The notes: generated by a model not told the origin, from the sequence alone. Shown: positions 10,801 to 20,388, numbered from the stretch's first letter. The stretch: DNA of 64,000 nt from Bacillota bacterium (GCA_023402395.1 JAEYGI010000053.1:62001-126000); one strand, 5' to 3'. Program-made: numbers and translations.

Positions 10801-13800
10801 ATAATCCCGTCACTGGAGCCTACCGGAGAATTACTGCCGTCGCCGAACACCGCCCGGACGTCCAAGTAGTAACAACCGCCATGGACCAAAGACAATTCCT
10901 CAACGGTAACCGCGGTAGCTTGGGTCTCGGTCCAGCCCCGAATCACGTTTGCCTTTTCCCGGACCTGGTATTGATAGCCGCTGACCGCCGGGGCGCCGGG
11001 AAGATGCCATTCAAATTGCAACTGGGAAGGATTAGCTGAATACCGGCCCTGATCCCGTATCACCGGCGCATTCCCCCCGGTGACGGTCACCGGGTCGCTG
11101 CTCTTGATCCGGACCAATCCGGCGGCGTTTTCCGCCCGGACCGTCACGTAATACACCGTGCCCAGCCGAATCGAGGCGGGTTGACTGATTTCAAGGGAAG
11201 GATTGATCGGATTCACGGACACCCACCCGTCGGAAGCCGCTCCCGCTAAACCGACCGAAAGATCGCTCTTGCCGGGCGCGGTGCCGATGGCATAGCTCAT
11301 CCGGCGCAGCATCGATTCGGCATCACTTACGCTGACCTGGGCCAGATAGCGCCGGTCGTCGGCTTGTTCCGGCGCAATACCGATGGTAAGTTCCGGCGCC
11401 GTGGCGTCCAGGATCAACGGCTGACTGAAGACCGTGGTCGCCAGACCCGTCCCGTTCGTCGCCCGCAGGCCCAGATAATAGATTTTTCCCGGAGTCAGCC
11501 CCTCGGTACCGGCCAAGGCGCTCAAACTCGCTACCCAGGCAATCTCGTCCTGGTCGACGGCTTCCACCAGGGCGTATTCCACTTGGTTCACGCCGCTGTG
11601 GGAGTCTTCCGCCTGATAATCGACAATTAAGTTGCCTAAACCAGACAGATAGTAGTACCCGCTGTAATCCGCCCCGCCCCCCAAGCCATTCAACCGCAAG
11701 CCGGGCGCGCTATGGTCGTAAAACAAGGGCGGGCTGACCTTTTTGCCGCTTAACAATCCCAAATAGTTTTCCGCCCGCAGATGCAGGTAATAGGTGTGTC
11801 CGTCTTCAAACTCCCCGGCCAGGTTCACCTGGTAATGGTCCAACCCGCCTAAGACGGCCACCGCTTTTTGGCGTTCCGGGTCAAAGCCGGAGCTGCTTTC
11901 GGACCAGGCATAATAAAACTGGCGAATGCCGCTTTCCGGGTCGGAACCGTCCCATTCCGCCGGGATCAATGATTCTCCCGCCAGGAAGCTCCCGTCTTTT
12001 TGAGAGAGGCTAAAGCGTAACGCATTCAACTCCGGCGGTGTCTTGTCCACATAATAAATATGGTTGAAGCTTGCCGTATTTCCCGCCCGGTCTTCGACCG
12101 CGATGGAGAGCGGATTGACCCCCTGAACCGCAAGGCGAATCTCCCGGGGCAACTCCGCCACTTTCACGCCATTGAGGGTGATCTGCCGGATCCCGCTGCC
12201 TGTCTCCACGAGGCTCGGGTGGATCAGGTGCTCCGCGGCAAAGGCGGTTCCCAATTGATCGATGATGATCTCCGGCGGAGTCAGGTCAATCGTGAATCGG
12301 ACCGGCTCCGTCCGGGCCACGCCGCCGTACCCGTCGTTGATCTCGGCGTACCACCAATAACTTCCGCCGTCGGCCAAGCCGGTAATCAGCGCCAGATCGC
12401 TTGAACTATAGTTCTGTCCGTCTTTACTCAAGAAATAACGGACGGTCAACGTATCCAAATCCGGGTCCAGGCCGTCCAAAGCCCGGTCCAGGGTTAACCG
12501 CAGATGATCGCCTTGATTGACGAATCCCGCCGGCGATAAACCCGCCGGTGTTCGCGGCGGCTGGTTGAGGATGGTTAGGGTATACTCCACCGGGTTTTCC
12601 GTCAGCTCCCCGGCGCTGTTATAGCTGTAAACTTTATAACTGTAAACTCCGTGTCTCACCAGGCCCGTATTGCGGTAGCCGGAGTTGTTCCCGTCGATAG
12701 TGGTGGTGGCCCCGCCGCCCGGATCTTCGGTGCAGATGAGCTTATAACGGACCGCCCCTTCCGCCGGAACCAGTTCCAACTGGATGAAGTGGCCTTCCGC
12801 TTCGCTGTACCCGCTCCAGCTGGTCTTAAGATTAACAGCGCCGGCCGCGGCTTTAGTATAGCCCAATGCCTCCACCCAGCCGCTGCGATTCCCGGCCCGA
12901 TCGATGGCGCGCACCCTGATTCGCACCGGCAGATTGTAGCCGTTCGCGGCTACGGCCACGCTGTCCGCCAGCGCTTCCGTATCCACGGGCTGCCACCCGT
13001 TATCTTTCAATTGCGCAACTTCGTATTCGGCGAGCCCGCTCAGGACGTCGCGCGCCGCGGTCCACCGGAAGTAGACGGCCTTCTCCCGTCCCTGGGAAGT
13101 GATGGCAAATTGACTCAGATCCGGCAACGTCCGGTCCAAAATGATGCTCCGTTGGACCACCGGCCCCCAGGTCCCGGCCAGATTTTGGCTTTGGAGGCAG
13201 ACGGTTTTCGGCCCGTCGCTCCCCGTCAACTCCCAGTTCGTCCCCTGCCGCTCAGTAATTGTCGTCCATTGGCTGCCGTCATTGGAGACCCGGATCGCGG
13301 CGATTTGATCGACCACATCGTAAAAGTCCAGCCGGACCAGGGGATTATTGGTATAAGGGCGGTAATCGTTAATCTTGAAGCCCACCAGCGGCACGGTTTT
13401 ATCCACGACCACCTTGCCGTGGGCCACGCTCTCCCCGGCATAATTATCCCGGACCGCGGCCGTCCACTGATAGGTGCCATCCGGCAAGCTGTTCCATTGG
13501 TAGGAGGTCGCCTTGGTAACTCCCGATCCCGGCAGCCCCTCCAGACGATATTCGTACCGCAGCTCATCGCCGTCGTCATCGTAAACTTCCGCCAGCTCGA
13601 TCCCGAACCGCCCATTGCTATAACTCAAACTCTCCGCTTCCGGGTTCATGGCCCGGATCTCCGGGATGCCGTTCGCCACCGGCACCGGCTGGCTGTCCGT
13701 ATAGACTTCCTTATCCCCGTTTTTACTATAGATCCGGTAGATGTAAGTCTCATGGCTCTTGGCCGGTTCCGGCTCAGGCAAGGTATAGTATTGGGGAACG

Positions 13801-16800
13801 TCTGTGGCTGTGCTCGTCACGGTCATAGCCGCCATTGTCGGTATCAGGCTCAGGGCGGTAGAATTTTGGGATAAGTCCGGGGTGTCTAATATATATTCAA
13901 AAGTCAGGCTGTACCAACATTGATATCCATAGTGATCATCGCTGTGGATGGTATGTTCATTTTCACGGCGTCCGGAGTACAGATCAACCAGCACATGACC
14001 ACCAGCTGGAATATAAAACTCTCCGTTGCGGGTGGAATTATAAAATTCTTGATTCACTAAGAGGGTACCGTCATTTAAGGTGACCCTAAAATAAGGCGTT
14101 GTCGTATTATCGTCCCAATCATCTCCCACCCCAACCACATATTTAACCCGAATCCTGCAAGGAACGGCTTGAATATGGCCGCTATTATTAATCCAATATG
14201 TGGCACCGCCTCCAATAGCGCCATAATTATAAGTCCCTGCCGCAGGTTGAGTGGCGGGCAAATACATCCGGAATAGATTCCTAACTCCCGAGTCTTCGGA
14301 ATTATAGCCCGTAAAATTAACCCCATAGGGTCCTATGGCCGGTGGTACCACTCGAATGGTCACCGGATTGGAGACGCTCTCCGCTCCGTTGTTGTCAATG
14401 GCTTTGGCAGTCAATCCGTAGATACCGGCGGGCAGATCCCGCAATTGAATGCTGTAAGGGTTTTTGCTGGCGCTACCCATCAAGACGTTATTGGCGTAAA
14501 AATCGACCCGGGCCACTGTCCCGTCGCTGTCAAAGGCATTGGCCGTGACGGTGAAGGATGCCGGCGGAGCGAAGCTGGCGCCCTCCTGAGGATAAGCCAC
14601 GGTTACCGTGGCCGGTCGATTGGTAATGGTGATGGTCGCCGGCTCCGATTCGATCTCCTGGCCGTCGTCATCCAGGGCCACGGCGGTAAGCCGGTACACT
14701 CCCGCGGTGGCGTTTTTCCAGGCCAGGTTGTACGGGCTCCGGCTCACGCTACCGATGAGGGTCCCGTTTGCGTAAAAACTCACTTTGAGGACCCGCCCGT
14801 CTACATCGTAAGCGTCGGCGCTGAGGTAGACATCGGCCGGTTGGTTGTAGACCGCGCCCGTCGCCGGACTCATCAATCTGACATGGGGCGCTCCGGCGCT
14901 CCCCAAGGCCAGGGTGGAAACATCCCGATAACCCGTATCATAATCTTTGGTACTTTCCGAAACTTGGCCCCGGTATCGTTCCACCCGTAAGTAACTGGTC
15001 TCGGCCTTGCTGATTTTAAGTAACGCCCGGTCCCGGTTTGCTGCGACGGTGGGCGCCGCCAGCCTTGCTTTCTCAGGATAGGTATAAAAGACCAGAACCT
15101 TTTCTGCCATATTCCCCACCCGATCCATGACCCGGTAGGTCAGCTCCACCCGGCTGTTGGCAGGCAAGCCCGTCAACGTATAGTTCAGGTCCGTGGCGCC
15201 AAGTTCAACGTTGCCTCCGGGCTGCCCTTCGCTTTTCCAGGACAGTTCCCGCTTGGCGATGCCGCTCAGTTCGTCCCGATCCTGAAAGTTGAGGCGCAGG
15301 CTGTTATCTGCCGCATCCACCTCTCCCTGGAAGGTCTGGATCTCCGGCGGCAGGTTGTCGACGATAAAGACCAAGTCCTGGAGCATCTGGACTGTATCAA
15401 AGCCATCCCAGATCTCCACCCGTCCGGTCACCGTCGCCCCGTTGCTGACTCCCAGATCTTTCAGGGCATAGGAGATGGTGACCTGTCCCGGAGCAAGCTG
15501 TTGGCCTTCAAAAGCCCACTCTTTTTGCAAGGCGGGTTCGGTCTGGCTCAGTCTCAAGACATAGGTTTTCAACGTATTGTGATCCGGGTCGGCATAGTCG
15601 AACCGCAACCGGTCCGTGTTCCCGGCATAGTCGGCCAAGGCCGGCCCTCCGGCCGCGGTGACCACCCTCAGTCCGGTCGCGGCGGGAATTTTATTGCTGG
15701 CATGATAAAAGTCCAGATTAATCTGGCCCCAACCGTTGCCGCCGTTCCGCCCTCTACTGACGATCAGGTGATAGGCGCGTTCCTTCTCCAGGACCACCTT
15801 ATCTCCGCCGTCGAAGAAGCTATAATAGCCCAAGTCATATTTTCGTTCAAAAATGGCGCCGTCATCACTAGTTAATTTCACGGTAGGATATGCCTGACTA
15901 CTGGGACTGGCGTTTTGCTTGGTCTGGTATTGCAGTAACACTTCACCCCTGGCTGGCGCCATCAGGGTGGAATCAATCTGTCCGGGATCGGTCCGCAGCT
16001 CGATCCGGCGCTCGTAATTGGCGGTGCCCCTGGGAAAGTCGAGTTGGGCCCGGAAATGATTCCAGCCCGGACTAAGGATCACCCGGTACGTCCCGGCGCT
16101 GAGGTGAATCTTTCCCGTACCGGTCTGCAGGTCATGCAATGCCGTGGAACTGCCTTCATAATAAATGCGGAAGTAAGGGGTTGGCGGAGAACTCATCCCC
16201 GGGCTGGTGGCTTCCATCTGATATTCGTAACTGACCGTCTGTGGATAGCTGACGGTAAACACTTTTTCAAGCGTGCTTCCCACCGTCATATTAAAACGCC
16301 GCTCCGGCACGGTCTGAAAGAGACTTAGCCGATCGTCGCCATATTCAACCACCGCCCAAGCGCTGCCGGTATATTTTTTGCCCAACATGTTTTTGGCCTT
16401 GCCGCCCCGGATGTAAACTTCGTAATCATGGCCGGCGGTTAACGCCTTGGAGGATTTGCTGTAATGATCGCCCAACCCGCTATAACTATCGAATACCTGA
16501 CCGGTAGTCAGATTTTTGGCGCTAAACTTCGCGTCCGTATGGGAACCCAAGTGGCCGTGATATCCCGGGCCGGTAACCTTCGCCTCCCAAGAGATGCTGC
16601 TATAAGTCTCCGGCGCATGAAGCCGGAACCGGAGATCCTCCTTGCCGACACTGTCAAAGGGGACCATCTGCGGATCCACCACCACTGGAAACTTGCGTTC
16701 TTTACGCTTAAACCAGCCCAAGTCCAGTATCAGGTCACAGTAGAGCTGCTCCCCTTCTTGATGAAATTTGGTTTCAATATTTTTAAACCGGTCTTGATCG

Positions 16801-17507
16801 CCTTGTTCATACATGACTGACGGCAAAATGGTGAAAACCGGCTCTCCATTGGCGTCGACCAGATTGATGGCGCCATCTTTGCCATTGCGCGGGGTAAGAT
16901 CGTTGAAACTCACTTTGAAGCTGATCACCGGGGACTTCGGGACACTGTAAAAAATGAGTTCGTCTTTGACTTTCCCCGGCAGAATCGTATACTCCAGATC
17001 GCAGTTGTCGAAGATTTTCCGGTAACGGATCTTGTTGCCGTCAATTTTTCCCTGGCGCGGCTGGGGATGATCCAAAACGAAACTCACCTGGTGCCCTTGG
17101 TATTCCATTTGAGCCCCGTCGGTAGAGAACTCGCCGAACCGAGACTGGATGGAGTTCTTCTCCGCTACGAAGGGATACTGGGGTTCGGCCGCCTTAGCAA
17201 GGTTTTTCAGGCCCGCGCCCGAGGTTTTGGAGACATCGCTCAACCGGGTGTCAATGGGGTAATACCGCTGATCCGCATCCAGATAATTAAGCGGCTCCGT
17301 CGCGACGATCGTTACCCGCTTGCCTCCGGCGTCCCGGAAGGTCCGGCGGTGCTCAGACCGTAAGTCGACTAACTCTTGCTCCTCATTGAACTCCTTGAGC
17401 TTTTCCTCCAAGGTGAGCTGCGGTTCTGCTCCAACGGCGCCTTGGCCTAAGGCTGGGATTACCAAGAGAATAACCGCTAAACCGGCGACGGCGAGTGTTT
17501 TTTTCAT
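7836..17507 (-). CDS. 3223-residue secreted multi-Ig/PKD/beta-helix surface protein
   Basis: One uninterrupted frame starts MKKTLAVAGLAVILLVIP, a signal peptide, with a GAGGGG ribosome site. Residues 30-270 resemble the N-terminal domain that precedes RHS repeats (YYPIDTRL, IRYRKIFDNCDLEYTILPG). Residues 880-1050 hold two Ig-like repeats of the VSFYANGTLIGS type. Residues 1055-1215 are encoded by a visibly AT-richer stretch. A long train of fibronectin/Ig-like modules follows, each ending in phrases such as DRTPPEI or DTTAPNLP. A PKD domain lies at about 2950-3037 (YQWDFGNG), and a right-handed beta-helix carbohydrate-binding or lyase-like fold at about 3040-3223. No transmembrane anchor or LPXTG motif is visible at the C-terminus. 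It is probably an extracellular adhesin or scaffold expressed together with the downstream YD-repeat protein. Its ligand cannot be told from sequence. Confidence 0.93.
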   Translation of the reverse strand: MKKTLAVAGLAVILLVIPALGQGAVGAEPQLTLEEKLKEFNEEQELVDLRSEHRRTFRDAGGKRVTIVATEPLNYLDADQRYYPIDTRLSDVSKTSGAGLKNLAKAAEPQYPFVAEKNSIQSRFGEFSTDGAQMEYQGHQVSFVLDHPQPRQGKIDGNKIRYRKIFDNCDLEYTILPGKVKDELIFYSVPKSPVISFKVSFNDLTPRNGKDGAINLVDANGEPVFTILPSVMYEQGDQDRFKNIETKFHQEGEQLYCDLILDLGWFKRKERKFPVVVDPQMVPFDSVGKEDLRFRLHAPETYSSISWEAKVTGPGYHGHLGSHTDAKFSAKNLTTGQVFDSYSGLGDHYSKSSKALTAGHDYEVYIRGGKAKNMLGKKYTGSAWAVVEYGDDRLSLFQTVPERRFNMTVGSTLEKVFTVSYPQTVSYEYQMEATSPGMSSPPTPYFRIYYEGSSTALHDLQTGTGKIHLSAGTYRVILSPGWNHFRAQLDFPRGTANYERRIELRTDPGQIDSTLMAPARGEVLLQYQTKQNASPSSQAYPTVKLTSDDGAIFERKYDLGYYSFFDGGDKVVLEKERAYHLIVSRGRNGGNGWGQINLDFYHASNKIPAATGLRVVTAAGGPALADYAGNTDRLRFDYADPDHNTLKTYVLRLSQTEPALQKEWAFEGQQLAPGQVTISYALKDLGVSNGATVTGRVEIWDGFDTVQMLQDLVFIVDNLPPEIQTFQGEVDAADNSLRLNFQDRDELSGIAKRELSWKSEGQPGGNVELGATDLNYTLTGLPANSRVELTYRVMDRVGNMAEKVLVFYTYPEKARLAAPTVAANRDRALLKISKAETSYLRVERYRGQVSESTKDYDTGYRDVSTLALGSAGAPHVRLMSPATGAVYNQPADVYLSADAYDVDGRVLKVSFYANGTLIGSVSRSPYNLAWKNATAGVYRLTAVALDDDGQEIESEPATITITNRPATVTVAYPQEGASFAPPASFTVTANAFDSDGTVARVDFYANNVLMGSASKNPYSIQLRDLPAGIYGLTAKAIDNNGAESVSNPVTIRVVPPAIGPYGVNFTGYNSEDSGVRNLFRMYLPATQPAAGTYNYGAIGGGATYWINNSGHIQAVPCRIRVKYVVGVGDDWDDNTTTPYFRVTLNDGTLLVNQEFYNSTRNGEFYIPAGGHVLVDLYSGRRENEHTIHSDDHYGYQCWYSLTFEYILDTPDLSQNSTALSLIPTMAAMTVTSTATDVPQYYTLPEPEPAKSHETYIYRIYSKNGDKEVYTDSQPVPVANGIPEIRAMNPEAESLSYSNGRFGIELAEVYDDDGDELRYEYRLEGLPGSGVTKATSYQWNSLPDGTYQWTAAVRDNYAGESVAHGKVVVDKTVPLVGFKINDYRPYTNNPLVRLDFYDVVDQIAAIRVSNDGSQWTTITERQGTNWELTGSDGPKTVCLQSQNLAGTWGPVVQRSIILDRTLPDLSQFAITSQGREKAVYFRWTAARDVLSGLAEYEVAQLKDNGWQPVDTEALADSVAVAANGYNLPVRIRVRAIDRAGNRSGWVEALGYTKAAAGAVNLKTSWSGYSEAEGHFIQLELVPAEGAVRYKLICTEDPGGGATTTIDGNNSGYRNTGLVRHGVYSYKVYSYNSAGELTENPVEYTLTILNQPPRTPAGLSPAGFVNQGDHLRLTLDRALDGLDPDLDTLTVRYFLSKDGQNYSSSDLALITGLADGGSYWWYAEINDGYGGVARTEPVRFTIDLTPPEIIIDQLGTAFAAEHLIHPSLVETGSGIRQITLNGVKVAELPREIRLAVQGVNPLSIAVEDRAGNTASFNHIYYVDKTPPELNALRFSLSQKDGSFLAGESLIPAEWDGSDPESGIRQFYYAWSESSSGFDPERQKAVAVLGGLDHYQVNLAGEFEDGHTYYLHLRAENYLGLLSGKKVSPPLFYDHSAPGLRLNGLGGGADYSGYYYLSGLGNLIVDYQAEDSHSGVNQVEYALVEAVDQDEIAWVASLSALAGTEGLTPGKIYYLGLRATNGTGLATTVFSQPLILDATAPELTIGIAPEQADDRRYLAQVSVSDAESMLRRMSYAIGTAPGKSDLSVGLAGAASDGWVSVNPINPSLEISQPASIRLGTVYYVTVRAENAAGLVRIKSSDPVTVTGGNAPVIRDQGRYSANPSQLQFEWHLPGAPAVSGYQYQVREKANVIRGWTETQATAVTVEELSLVHGGCYYLDVRAVFGDGSNSPVGSSDGIIVDLTPPEIKAFNVPAYSDGSGIALTWEAVDPESDVHCYAGLSTEPGGADLSGGWIYLGNLGYFKLTQTSDGQQLNIEHGKSYYLTLWAENGAGLVVQETGAAVRIDRTPPPAPVVIDGGNYTNRNDLLKFTWKWPLDDAESGLREYWYALTTDPAVSGNETWYNNGTEREALLDELELEQGERYYLAVKAVNQAGLSAIGFSDGIIVDTTAPNLPQAVDYGDYSISASALDVAVVASDAESGIAGYRLSLGTAAEPEAIVKDRQVLSSGGLEGLHLDGLALKEGEVYYFTVTAVNQAGLESYLSGSDGIMVDTRTAEITEVIVASPYQTDTERLAFTWQATETPSGIAGVQYAISNDPAGSNLSWQTAGLGHSQTITGLTLEDGLTYYLFLRIQSRAAAENNPELWSKPGRSGPVTVDRTPPEIRLNLPGNGLVGKSFPLRWEARETSSGITEYRYAVGTSSGSANLTGGWVTLTTAKSIIALTREDLSLVNGQAYYLSVMARNGAGLWSALTQSQGLVAELTPPEVTRLEYGSNYLRSLGSISGINWSGADEESGISAYRAALVTVADGRDLTGGEVAVDRGEGSIVLDQLSLRDGGVYYIALQVKNGVDTWSKVAYSQPIRVDVTAPLIHWADELPESVTLNGELDIPWSASETGSVGVELLHPLGQLDRETRAMNLENSYAFRQSEKGRYILTLSPADEAGNKGQPLARVIRVNAPPVANPGPDRTVFKGAVVHFIPEVADEDGTVIAYQWDFGNGKTSAEAEPSLIFGQKGVYTVTLTVQDNDGQWSEPAITIVTVNNSTSGSLQTDETWDGEVEITGDIIVPNNIVLTIQAGARIYFTGNYGIKVNGKIVIAGTAEQPVTINSAGDWTGIRLDHSEGVSAIRYVTFKNATVGVAVFAGELNLDHCVFSRNRIGIHVIAAAPRIEECEVSENTIYGIKEDDQARPTVIGCVIKGNGVADYYEDGLGIINIEQLNQLGGNQGNK

Positions 17508-17834
17508 TGTTTTTCCCCTCTCGCTGGGATATTCTAAAATAACTTAAAATATTTCCGGCTATTTTCCATAATTAATTCTAAGAAAATTCTAAGGATATTT
17601 GTTTATTCCTTCCTTATTATGAAATAATTTAAAAAATAGTTCTCTGAACCTATTCCTTCCAAATTTATAGGTCTTAGGAACTGTTTTCCAAAATAATTTA
17701 TTCGCTTTTAACTCAATATTCACAGGGTAGCAGCAATGGCCGAAACAGTACATACTATTGGTAGGCCAAGGACTGAACTCAATATGACGGCGATGCTGCC
17801 CCAGCCAAAAGAATATGACGCGTAAAAATATTCA
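17508..17834. other. AT-rich intergenic region upstream of the giant surface genes
   Basis: This is about 330 bp and far more AT-rich than the flanking genes. It must hold the promoter of the giant-protein operon on the minus strand, but no clean -35/-10 pair stands out. A 29-codon plus-strand frame at 17736-17825 starts MAETVHTIGRPRT. It has only a weak ribosome site and no recognised family, so it may be a gene remnant. Confidence 0.5.
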
Positions 17835-17908
17835 TCATCTGACCTTCCTCACCCCTAAAAACCCCCGCTTCAACCGGCGGTGACCCTGCCTCAACCGTTC
17901 CGGCTTCC

Positions 17909-18281
17909 CGATCACTTGTAGCGCCCCTTCCCCCATCTGGAGCGACACCTTATCCACATGAAAAAAGTATCGCTTCAACTGAAGCAATACTTTTTCGATC
18001 TGGAGGAACACTTCCTTCAACTGAAGGAAGCCCCGCTTCAAATGATCCTCCAATATTTCCATTTGGAGAAACCCTTCCTTCAAATAAAGATCTAATATTT
18101 CCACTTGGAGCGACACTTGCTCCAACTGATCCGGAGCTTGGATCAGTTAAAGCGGCCCCGCCCCCATCTGAGCCAACATCTCGATCAACTGATCAGGCAT
18201 TCGGATCAGTTGATCCAATACTTAGATCAGATGTGGCGGCTCCCGGATCAATTGGAGCGGCGCTTCGGTCAGTTGGAGCGC
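17909..18281. repeat. 21-nt palindromic heptad-coding array 1 (18 units)
   Basis: CANNTG-like cores begin at 17913, 17934, 17955 and every 21 nt to 18270 with no register break, 18 units in all. Arms are complementary in many units: CTTC-AACT-GAAG, GATC-AACT-GATC, GATC-AGTT-GATC. On the minus strand, 17835-18125 is open (97 codons including stop) and reads units such as VLLQLKR and GFLQMEI. The minus frame further right is cut by TAA at 18222-18224 and 18147-18149. On the plus strand, 18105-18308 is open and reads LDQLIRHSDQLIQY. No convincing ribosome site precedes either frame. The array may be a decayed or two-part coiled-coil gene, or a DNA/RNA element whose period happens to be codon-compatible. 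Confidence 0.85.
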
Positions 18282-18289
18282 TTAACGCC

Positions 18290-18320
18290 AAAGACCCCGG
18301 TTCATTGAACCGGAGTCTTT
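18290..18320. terminator. Terminator-like hairpin after array 1
   Basis: Arms AAAGACCCCGGTTCA and TGAACCGGAGTCTTT are complementary at 14 of 15 positions. The plus-strand array frame ends inside this hairpin (TGA at 18306-18308), as expected for a gene with its own terminator. Confidence 0.55.
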
Positions 18321-18471
18321 AGATGTCATCGCCAATGATAAAAGGACCTCATCGGGCAAATAAAAACAGATCCCCTTCTCAAAAACAAAAACATAAAATC
18401 CAGTTCACGGAGAGAACCATCAATGCTTTCAAACAACCAGTGGCCGGGGATCCGCTATTAATGAAATATTG

Positions 18472-19173
18472 TTAATTCCGGTCTTTCAGACGAAAACAAA
18501 TATACATGATCCCTCCCGAAATTAACGCAACTTCGACATTTAAAGCAATATCCTGGTTTATCAATCGATACCGATTGCTCATCTTAATTATAAAAAAGAA
18601 AATCACACTGCTAAACACCGATCCTAAAAAGGCAACCAGTCTTCTATCTAGATTAGCTAATTTAACAGGTTTTCTTTCTTTCAATCCCGCCGCGATTTCG
18701 ACCTCATCAATTCTATGCGCGGGAGTGTCCAATCCTCCAAATCTGTCCAACCTCATTCTTGGATATTTCATCATTATCTTCGCAGCTTCCATTTTACTGA
18801 CGGCCATTGCAATTTTAGTCCGGGATACCTCATCAATCATTTCCTTCGAGTCTTTGAATTTGGTAATGGGTATCTGATTTTCTTCCAACTCATCGAACCA
18901 AACCACATGACAATTCCGGCATAAATCCAGCACTAGATTTCCGTTTAACTTTATTTCCTTCATCGCACAATTACAAATAGGACAATTAACGTTCCCATTG
19001 ATGCTATCTGTAGATTTAAGCCATAATTCTTTAACAAATTTCTGATCAGATATTTTTTGCAAAAGTGCCAGATTTACCAAAAAGCCCAGACATGATTTAC
19101 AAAAATACCGATTCCCATATATATCGTCATGAATCTTTTCCAACTCCCGGTTACATTTTGAACACTTTAACAT
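18472..19173 (-). CDS. Zinc-ribbon (TFIIB-type) membrane protein
   Basis: The protein has 233 residues. The N-terminus holds CSKCNREL and CKSC, a first zinc ribbon. A second unit reads CPICNCAMKEI followed by DLCRNCHVVWFDELE, the signature of the zf-TFIIB family (CPxCxxxM ... CxxCxGvWfD). Two hydrophobic helices lie near residues 183-202 and 212-228, so the C-terminus is membrane-embedded. The start is preceded by AAAGGA. The family binds zinc and is of unknown role. The gene is markedly AT-richer than the giant genes to its left, which suggests a different origin. The partners are not informative. Confidence 0.8.
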   Translation of the reverse strand: MLKCSKCNRELEKIHDDIYGNRYFCKSCLGFLVNLALLQKISDQKFVKELWLKSTDSINGNVNCPICNCAMKEIKLNGNLVLDLCRNCHVVWFDELEENQIPITKFKDSKEMIDEVSRTKIAMAVSKMEAAKIMMKYPRMRLDRFGGLDTPAHRIDEVEIAAGLKERKPVKLANLDRRLVAFLGSVFSSVIFFFIIKMSNRYRLINQDIALNVEVALISGGIMYICFRLKDRN

Positions 19174-19512
19174 TCAATCAATCCTTTTACGCAATATGCA
19201 CCGGCGTCGTCCGCTTGGCGCGATATAACATTTAACTGGCATTTATCGTTAAGGAAGAGGGAGTCATTGCCCTTTATAACAACCTTGTTTCTTTTGAAAG
19301 GTATTATCAGGTTGCTTCCCCTTTCCCCATCCTTGTCGTGTGTAAAGACCAAAAGTTTTCCAGCAATAAAGTTTTAAGTTCGATAAATTCCTGATATTCC
19401 CTTTTCGATAACCCCGATTGGTTGAAAATAATTAAAATCAAGGGAGTCGTTCCCCATTCGGTAACAACAAACGGTGGAGGCGTTGCCCGTCGGAATTCAA
19501 TTTTTACAACAC
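19174..19512. other. Intergenic region, no gene seen
   Basis: About 340 bp with no supported frame. Two short imperfect copies of a GGGAGTC-nTT-nCCC motif occur near 19258 and 19440. No promoter or terminator could be assigned. Confidence 0.4.
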
Positions 19513-20382
19513 TTATCCCAATTCCACCGGGATATAAATCTCCGACTCTGACTCTTCATGTTCCGGCCCCCAATAATTCGGGCCATAATATTCAAAATCA
19601 AACGGCTGAGCCAGCCGGTAGTCGGAATTCGGCAGCCAAGTTTCAAAAATGTACCGGTAGGTCAGCCCGACCTGATCGGAACGGCCTTTATGAATAAACC
19701 GGAGATACCGGCCAGGCGGGATCGTCTTGGCGATCAGCAGCGGCGGAACCGGGTCCAGCCGTTCCACCGCCACGCCGCAGAGCACCAAAAAACCCTCCCA
19801 GTCGGAACGCTCCGGCCAAAACGCCACCTGATAAAAACGCTCGGGACGCTTCCGGTGAACGATGGCTTCCACCTCCGGAAAAAACTGCGCCCACAACTCG
19901 GTAATCAAAGCGGTCGAACCCCGGATCAGACTGGACAGCCCCACCAAGGCGATGCCGTCCAGCTCCACCAGATCCGGTTCATGGCCCATGATCCGCCGCC
20001 GCTGCTCAAGATCGGCGGAAGTGAGCGGCAGCAATCCCGGCAGTTGTAAAAAATTCAGCGCCGCCGTCTTCCGGAGTTCGGTGGGAGTACGGCCGAAAAC
20101 CCTGCGGAACGCCCGGCCGAACGTCTCATAGTCATTAAATTGATAATCGAAGGCAATCTCGATCACTTTTCGCCGGGAAGCCGCGATCTCCCGGGCCGCC
20201 TCCGTCAAGCGCCGTTTCAAAATATAATCCCGCGGCGCATGTCCGGTGACCCCCTGAAACAAGCGGCTAAAATGATACAGCGAATATCCGATCTCCCGGG
20301 CGACGTCGAGCACGGACAACTCCTCCCGGAGATTGGTCTCGATATAATTAATGGCATTTACGATCCGTTCCCGGTTGTTCAT
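19513..20382 (-). CDS. AraC-family regulator with GyrI-like effector domain
   Basis: Residues 1-110 form an AraC double helix-turn-helix (REELSVLDVAREIGYSLYHF, then FGRAFRRVFGRTPTELRK). The remaining 170 residues match the GyrI-like/AraC effector-binding fold (GRYLRFIHKGRSDQVGLTYR, FEYYGPNYWGPEHEES). Such proteins sense small hydrophobic or amphipathic ligands and often control efflux or stress genes. ATG at 20382 was chosen; a TTG three bases upstream also lies in a ribosome-site context. The stop of trmO is only a few bases before, so the two are co-transcribed. The target genes are not evident. Confidence 0.88.
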   Translation of the reverse strand: MNNRERIVNAINYIETNLREELSVLDVAREIGYSLYHFSRLFQGVTGHAPRDYILKRRLTEAAREIAASRRKVIEIAFDYQFNDYETFGRAFRRVFGRTPTELRKTAALNFLQLPGLLPLTSADLEQRRRIMGHEPDLVELDGIALVGLSSLIRGSTALITELWAQFFPEVEAIVHRKRPERFYQVAFWPERSDWEGFLVLCGVAVERLDPVPPLLIAKTIPPGRYLRFIHKGRSDQVGLTYRYIFETWLPNSDYRLAQPFDFEYYGPNYWGPEHEESESEIYIPVELG

Positions 20383-20388
20383 CAATCC

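Noticed and set aside
12651..13874. Long plus-strand frame (407 codons) inside the giant surface gene
   Set aside because: Antisense shadow of a well-supported coding frame with domain homology; no ribosome site or recognisable protein. The same holds for the other plus-strand frames between 1 and 17500.
19167..19352. 61-codon minus-strand frame upstream of the zinc-ribbon gene
   Set aside because: Overlaps the start of that gene and lacks any start signal or similarity.
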